From contig CP137670.1 of the NCBI GenBank assembly GCA_037976565.1, positions 18,711,744 through 18,775,743 on the forward strand: a DNA stretch of 64,000 nucleotides, read 5' to 3'. Under the pieces are notes generated by a model. That model was not told the origin of the DNA and did no database searches. It saw only the letters and a list, made by a program, of their open reading frames with translations. Positions 59,610 through 64,000 of the stretch are shown in pieces. The position numbers and the translations under genes are program-made. Each line of letters opens with the position of its first letter. Position 1 is the stretch's first letter. This DNA comes from Mesocentrotus franciscanus. Lineage: Eukaryota; Echinodermata; Echinoidea; Camarodonta; Strongylocentrotidae.

Positions 59610-60322
59610 CAAGAGAGAGAGAGGGATAAAGAGAATGAATAGGATTGAGAGGGAGGGGGGTTGAGCGGCAAGAGAGGTTGGAAGAGAGAGGAGCAAGATG
59701 GGAGTAAGATGGAAAGAGAAGGAGTGGGTGTAAGTGTTAGGGGAAAAGAGGAGAGGAAGGGGAGGGGATGGGGAAAGAGAGACAACAAGAGAGGTTTGGG
59801 GAGAGAGGAGGAGGAATAAGAGAGAGAGTGAGGGGAGGGGAGAGACAGTAAAATAGGTTGGGATAGAGAGAAAGAAGTTGAGAGGAAGGGAGAGGGGGAG
59901 GAGGGAGTGGAAGGGATGGGGAGGAAGATGGGAGTAAGATGGAAGAGGGCGTGGGGAAAGAGAGAAACGACAAGAGATATTTGGAGAGAGAGGGAGAGAA
60001 AGAGGTAGGAAGGAATAGGGAGGGAAAGGCAGATAGAGAAGGAAGGGAGAGAGAACATAAGAGAGAAGAAGGGAGGAAGGAAGGAAGACGAAGGGAGGAA
60101 GGAAGGGGGAGACAAGTAGGGAGGAAAGAAGGATAAGAGATGGAGGAAGGGAGAAAGAAGAAGGGTTGTCAGGGGGGAGAATCGGAGGGAGGAAGGGAGG
60201 GAGGGAAAAAGTGAAAAGGAAAGGAAAGTGGAAGAGGGGGAAGTAAAGAAAAGGGAGGTAGATAGGGAAGGAGGGAAGAAAGAGAAAGAAAGGAAGAGAG
60301 AGAGAGAGAGAGAGGGAGACAA
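59579..60322. repeat. GA-rich tract, longest copy (~740 bp), gene E
   Basis: Starts with (GA)n and continues as mixed purines with sub-repeats such as 'agtaagatgga', 'gggaaagagaga' and 'gaagggaggaagg'. Parts resemble the tracts at 1-205 and 11370-11740 ('agaagggaggaaggaag' and 'gatcggaggga' types). The 260-aa Ser/Leu/Pro-rich minus-strand frame is an artefact of the tract. Confidence 0.85.
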
Positions 60323-61440
60323 AAGATTTAAAATATAATACAAAAAGAATATTGTTATCATTCAGTTAATCAAAAAAATTGTATTTTTTTGAGGTGTAGT
60401 GATGCGCATCTGCAAAAACTATAAATAACTTTCATATTAAAAAAAGTGCACTGAGAGCATACAGTTTGAAAATAAAGCGTGCTTACTAGTTTCTTTCAGT
60501 CTAAGTTTTCATAATGTATATTATGTACATACATTGCCAAAAACATTCGTACCATTTACAGATTTTGTGTTGATTAGAAAAAAAGGAACTTATTTATGTA
60601 TTAATATTATTTGTATAAATTATAACAATTGACCTAATTAGTAATTTATAGCACAATTGACGTGTTGATCTTGTTCTTTACATAGGTTTAGGAGTGTGTG
60701 CGCGATTTAATAGCGATATTATGATGTGATATTATAAAGTGGTCGAGAAATGTCGAGCAATGTATGCTGCGATTTATAACTGCAAAGAAAAAGCTGTTAC
60801 ATTATATTAAAGCCCGTCTGCACTAGTTTGGCCAGGAGGGATTAGACCTCGCAGCGTGGTCACTGACAGGTGGTTATCTCATCAACCTAGCTCTCAATTA
60901 ACATAAGAAAAAGAGTATAATGGGGCACCAACGGGCACCGCTTTTGCATTGTTTTTTATATAGAAGGAGCAAGTAGTTACAAGTAGTGCAGTGGGGCTTT
61001 AAATACCTTTTAGATTGGATTGGACCAAGTCCTTTAATTGTTTTTTTAAACCATTATCATAACGCATTTTACAGATAGCGTTAACAACCTGTAATACACA
61101 GTGTATCATTACATCAAAAGAGATTAAATAGGTGTAGCATGACGTGAGTAGTGTCTTTCCCGTGGCCTGACTCGGGGCCAATCGGGTATAATACGACCAC
61201 GTATAGATTGACTACACCGAGAGGGGATATATTCCTTGCTACTTTAGAGTAGTAAAATTATGTATATTAGAGGCCGGGTGAAATCCAAGTATATGTTGAT
61301 TCATGTTGATGTGCAGGGGTGCATACAACATGTACATATATTTCATAGATTGTCTCAACCAATACCTCCACATTAACTTTCTTTTCCTGGTGATGCTACA
61401 TCACGTCTGACATAGCACCTGCTATGTTGGTATTGTATGG
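60323..61440. repeat. Intergenic arm of unit E
   Basis: Aligns with 210-1110 of unit A ('agtgcactgaga', 'gtgtgcgcgattt', 'gattggattggac', 'cgcattttacagatagcgtt'). Near 61207 it shares 'gattgactacaccgagagg' with unit B (12066). The duplicated unit ends by about 61440. No gene. Confidence 0.7.
60807..61002. mobile_element. TTAA-flanked MITE (196 bp)
   Basis: Starts TTAAAGCCCGTCTGCACTAG and ends (reversed) TTAAAGCCCCACTGCACTAC, 17 of 20 matching. Unit A near 960 reads 'tgctatatcaaatacc' with no insert, corresponding to the empty TTAA site with one substitution. Confidence 0.8.
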
Positions 61441-62520
61441 TCTATTGTAAGGGGAGCCTTCCAAAGTTGCGACTGTGCCCCGACGCGTCGGGGCGCGATG
61501 AATAGAACGGTCGGTTTTCAAGAGACGCATTCAGGCGCGAATGGGCGCGAAGGGGCGCGATAGTCACCCTCACCTGATTCTTGCATATGAAAAGAAACTG
61601 TCTATTGTTGGTATAAACCCGCTCTATTCTTCTTGCGCCCTTTCGCGTCCTACCAGGCGATGGAAGATTAACTCTCCCGTCATTGTTCTCGCTCGTGATG
61701 CGCGATGCACAACGCCGCGGTACAGCTTTAATATACAGAGTGTATTTGTCAGTCAAATCCTGTCTCCCCCTCCTCCTGTTCTCGTTCTGATAAACATCCC
61801 ATTGTTTGTAAAAACTTGATGTATTCTTCTCGCGTCGCGATCTATTCTTCCCGCGCCGTTTTGCGTCGTAACGGGCGGGGTATTATCTTTCCAATCATTG
61901 TGGAAGCTTTGCGATGTACATTGCTACAGCACAGCCTGAACTTGTTTGGTGGAAGCGTTTTTTTTTTTTTTTGGGGGCAATTAACACACTCGTTCACCTT
62001 GATCAGAATAAATTATGATTTTTTTTGTTGTTGTTGTTGGTTTAATACGCCTCCTTTTAATATTTGTGACGACTGTATGAAATGTGAATTAAAGATGACT
62101 ATGTACGATGAATGGTTGTTTAATTGCGAGCTTGATTGTCCCCAACAAAAAAAACAAAAGACGAATGATGTGAATGATTACATGTATGCGGTTATAGTCG
62201 GCAAATTGATTACTGTTTGGGACGCTTGTTTATGTTTGTAATTTGAATTATTATCAACATATTTGTATAATTCCCACGTCGCGATATTATTCTAGCGTCG
62301 TAATGGACAAAGGAATTATCATTCTCTCCCGCCATTATTCACGCTACGCGTTGCACATCGCCACAGCCTGAGCTTGGAACAATTTATATTTTGTCAGTCA
62401 AATCCTGTTTTTGTTCTCCTCCCTTGACTTGGTTCTAATAAACAACCCATATTGTATTAAAATAAAACTCGATGTATTCTTTTTGCGTCGTGTCTTTTCT
62501 TCTCATGCCGTTCTTTGCAA
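61441..62520. repeat. Degenerate tandem repeat region with 'gcgtc' motifs
   Basis: 'tttgtcagtcaaatcctgt' at 61746 and 62393 and 'cttgatgtattctt' versus 'ctcgatgtattctt' near 61816 and 62468 give a period of about 650 bp. A shorter element with 'ttgcgtcgtaa.gg', 'cattctctcccgccatt'-like and 'acagcctga.ctt' recurs near 61640, 61855 and 62283. A 17-T run lies at 61957. No gene; a 141-aa frame at 61816-62241 spans the repeat and is not credible. Confidence 0.6.
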
Positions 62521-63440
62521 TATAGTCAGACGGGAGAGTTTGACCTTTTTTTGGTAATCAATGAACTCACGGTGCGTCATGATCAGTAAAGGAAAATCTT
62601 TCTAAAATGCATGATAAAAATACTAATGGTAATAATAACCATATTTCTAAAGTGACTTTTTTTAACACTCTTCCATACCCTCCCCCAAGTTTAATAGTAT
62701 ATAGATATGAATCGACGAAAATCTGAACGGATGTATTTTTTGATATTTCAGTACAAAGTCAATAGGGAGCGCACGCGCGTCGTTCGTTCGTCCGCTGATC
62801 CATAGCGCGTGCGGCCGGAGCAGGTATCCCACCCCAGAGCTCGGCGCGCCGAAAATTACCCCTGCAGTGATCAGAAATTGGTATTGCGATACATGAAAAA
62901 TCGCGATCTAAATCTGAAAAATACTTGAAATACAGCTCAGGTTTTGGTACCCATCTTCCTTACAGACACGCGTAAGATATTTGATTTTTCACATTCAGGT
63001 AGCAAGACCGCCGATTACATTGCCAAAATGTGATATTTAAGGATACATTTTCCATTGCAAATGTGGTTCTCCTGTGACTCTGAAATGTATTGTATGTGTG
63101 TGATATGTGATATGCTATTATATGCTATGTATTTTAAAGTGATTTCACCATGCATACAACGGACCCGCCGAAAATTGCCATCTGGCCGAAAACTCCCTCC
63201 TCTATTCTATTATATTAAATATAAAGACAGAATTGCGTACTGAAAAGACCAAATTGGCGTCGGGGCACATTTTGATCCTTGCAACATGCATAAATTGGTA
63301 TGTTTAGGGTTTAAAATTGCTCAAAAAAAAAAAAAAAAAAAATACGAGCGGGCCGAAAATGACGAGCGGGCGGTCGAGGACAACCAAATGATTTTTTTTT
63401 TGTTGGCCTTAAACCTCGATATGGAGAAGGAAAACACAGA
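62521..63440. other. No gene recognised
   Basis: Mixed AT-rich sequence with a GC-rich patch at about 62768-62870 ('gcgcacgcgcgtcg', 'ggcgcgcc'). The phrase 'gccgaaaat' recurs near 62848, 63168 and 63352. An A run of about 18 lies near 63325. Nothing coding is supported. Confidence 0.4.
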
Positions 63441-63997
63441 GCGAGCGCCTAATGATTTCAAAATGAGAAGAATATTACTGTACAATAATTATAAACAGTA
63501 AAACTTTTGAATGTAAATCTCTGTTGCATCAAAATGATATTAAGAAAAAAAAAAGGTTTATTATGCTATATTGACGGTACTTATTTACGTCCGACAGATA
63601 TAAACAAACAAAAAAAGAAAGTAACAAAAGAAAAAACATCAGAGCTGTGTGTTTGTGTGTGTGTGTGGGGGGTGATCGGAGAGACAAATATCATAATAAT
63701 AAATACAGTACAGACTACCAGGGGCGGATCCAGCCGGCGGCAAGGGAGGGGGCCTAAAAAGAGGCCCACTTCGTGCGAAAATTTGAAAATCGTGCCGGCC
63801 GATGTTTCGCTCAGTGGGGTAGTGAGGCACAATTTTTTTTGGCACCCGAAAAAAATTCACTACGGAAGGGTTATTTTTTCCAACCGCCACCCCCTTGGGC
63901 GCCAGGAGGGGCCCATCTTCTTTTTTCAAAAAGGGTGTTTTTACCTGTTTTTTTTGCTAGGGGGGCCCGGGCCCCTGGATCCGCCACTGCAGACTAC
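63441..63997 (-). repeat. Inverted partial copy of the 27.7-kb tandem unit
   Basis: Reverse-complement match to about 27735-27985: 'gaagaatattactgtacaat', 'agtaaaacttttgaatgtaa', 'gttgcatcaaaatgatat', 'tacttatttacgtc.gacag' and 'gatcggagagacaaatatca'. It resembles the first unit of that array more than units two and three. Interrupted by a hAT-like MITE. Confidence 0.88.
63719..63989 (-). mobile_element. hAT-like MITE, CAGTGGCGGATCC family, copy 4
   Basis: 271 bp, ends CAGGGGCGGATCCAG and (reversed) CAGTGGCGGATCCAG. Perfect 8-bp duplication CAGACTAC at 63711-63718 and 63990-63997. The empty site is visible, inverted, at about 27734 ('gacgtagtctgtactg'). Confidence 0.93.
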
Positions 63998-64000
63998 GTC

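Noticed and set aside
59579..60361. 260-aa Ser/Leu/Pro-rich minus-strand open frame
   Set aside because: It lies entirely in the GA/CT tract; similar frames occur at every such tract (5326-5709, 15442-16044, 31677-32336, 35129-35569, 47708-48167). Low complexity with no conserved residues.

Overview
This window is eukaryotic, AT-rich, repeat-dense DNA, most likely from an echinoderm and plausibly a sea urchin. Three things point that way. It holds a tandem family of B-box/coiled-coil/beta-propeller (TRIM-NHL-like) genes of the sort expanded in marine invertebrates. It holds a mixed load of CR1/Jockey-like LINEs, a DIRS/Ngaro tyrosine-recombinase retrotransposon, Ty3/gypsy, Tc1/mariner and hAT-like elements. 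It also holds a pair of inverted 15-bp minisatellite arrays resembling the TU foldback transposons that I recall from Strongylocentrotus. Species identity is an inference, and a mollusc or other invertebrate is not excluded.

The backbone is a degenerate tandem segmental duplication. Each unit reads left to right as: a B-box/propeller gene on the minus strand, a GA-rich tract lying in its presumed 5'-UTR intron, a long non-coding arm, a CT- or GA/CT-rich module, a block of ~400-bp degenerate tandem repeats, and the 3' flank of the next gene. The window starts in the GA tract of a copy whose gene lies off the left edge. Four gene copies follow: B (9482-11325, one frameshift), C (22047-23855, intact, 602 aa), D (42615-44431, one frameshift) and E (58269-59537, open but missing about half of the propeller by an in-frame deletion). 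All four share a likely 3' splice site about 20 nt before the ATG.

The arms are enlarged by insertions, many datable as clean events because a paralogous unit preserves the empty site. They include: three TTAA-flanked elements beginning TTAAAG (4145-4713, 37820-39836, 60807-61002); a hAT-like non-autonomous family with CAG...CTG ends and 8-bp target duplications (17079, 36025, 55703, 63719, plus a divergent one at 17754); a larger 1.8-kb hAT-like element (16463-18251) hosting two of these; a three-copy ~700-bp tandem array (27.7-29.9 kb); two LINE pseudogenes (30.4-31.3 kb plus strand; 32.4-35.0 kb minus strand) and shorter LINE 3' fragments.

From about 49.6 to 58.1 kb the duplicated unit is replaced by a nest of mobile DNA: the foldback-like element (50.76-52.88 kb), a gypsy integrase fragment, a DIRS/Ngaro-like remnant with a reverse transcriptase, a tyrosine-recombinase end and an SGNH-hydrolase-like segment, a GC-rich 95-bp minisatellite and a deleted Tc1/mariner transposase. 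The last 3 kb hold degenerate tandem repeats and an inverted copy of part of the 27.7-kb array.

Only genes C and E look translatable as read. No tRNA, rRNA, CRISPR or bacterial-type feature was seen. Coordinates of repeat edges were read by eye and are approximate unless a target duplication is given.
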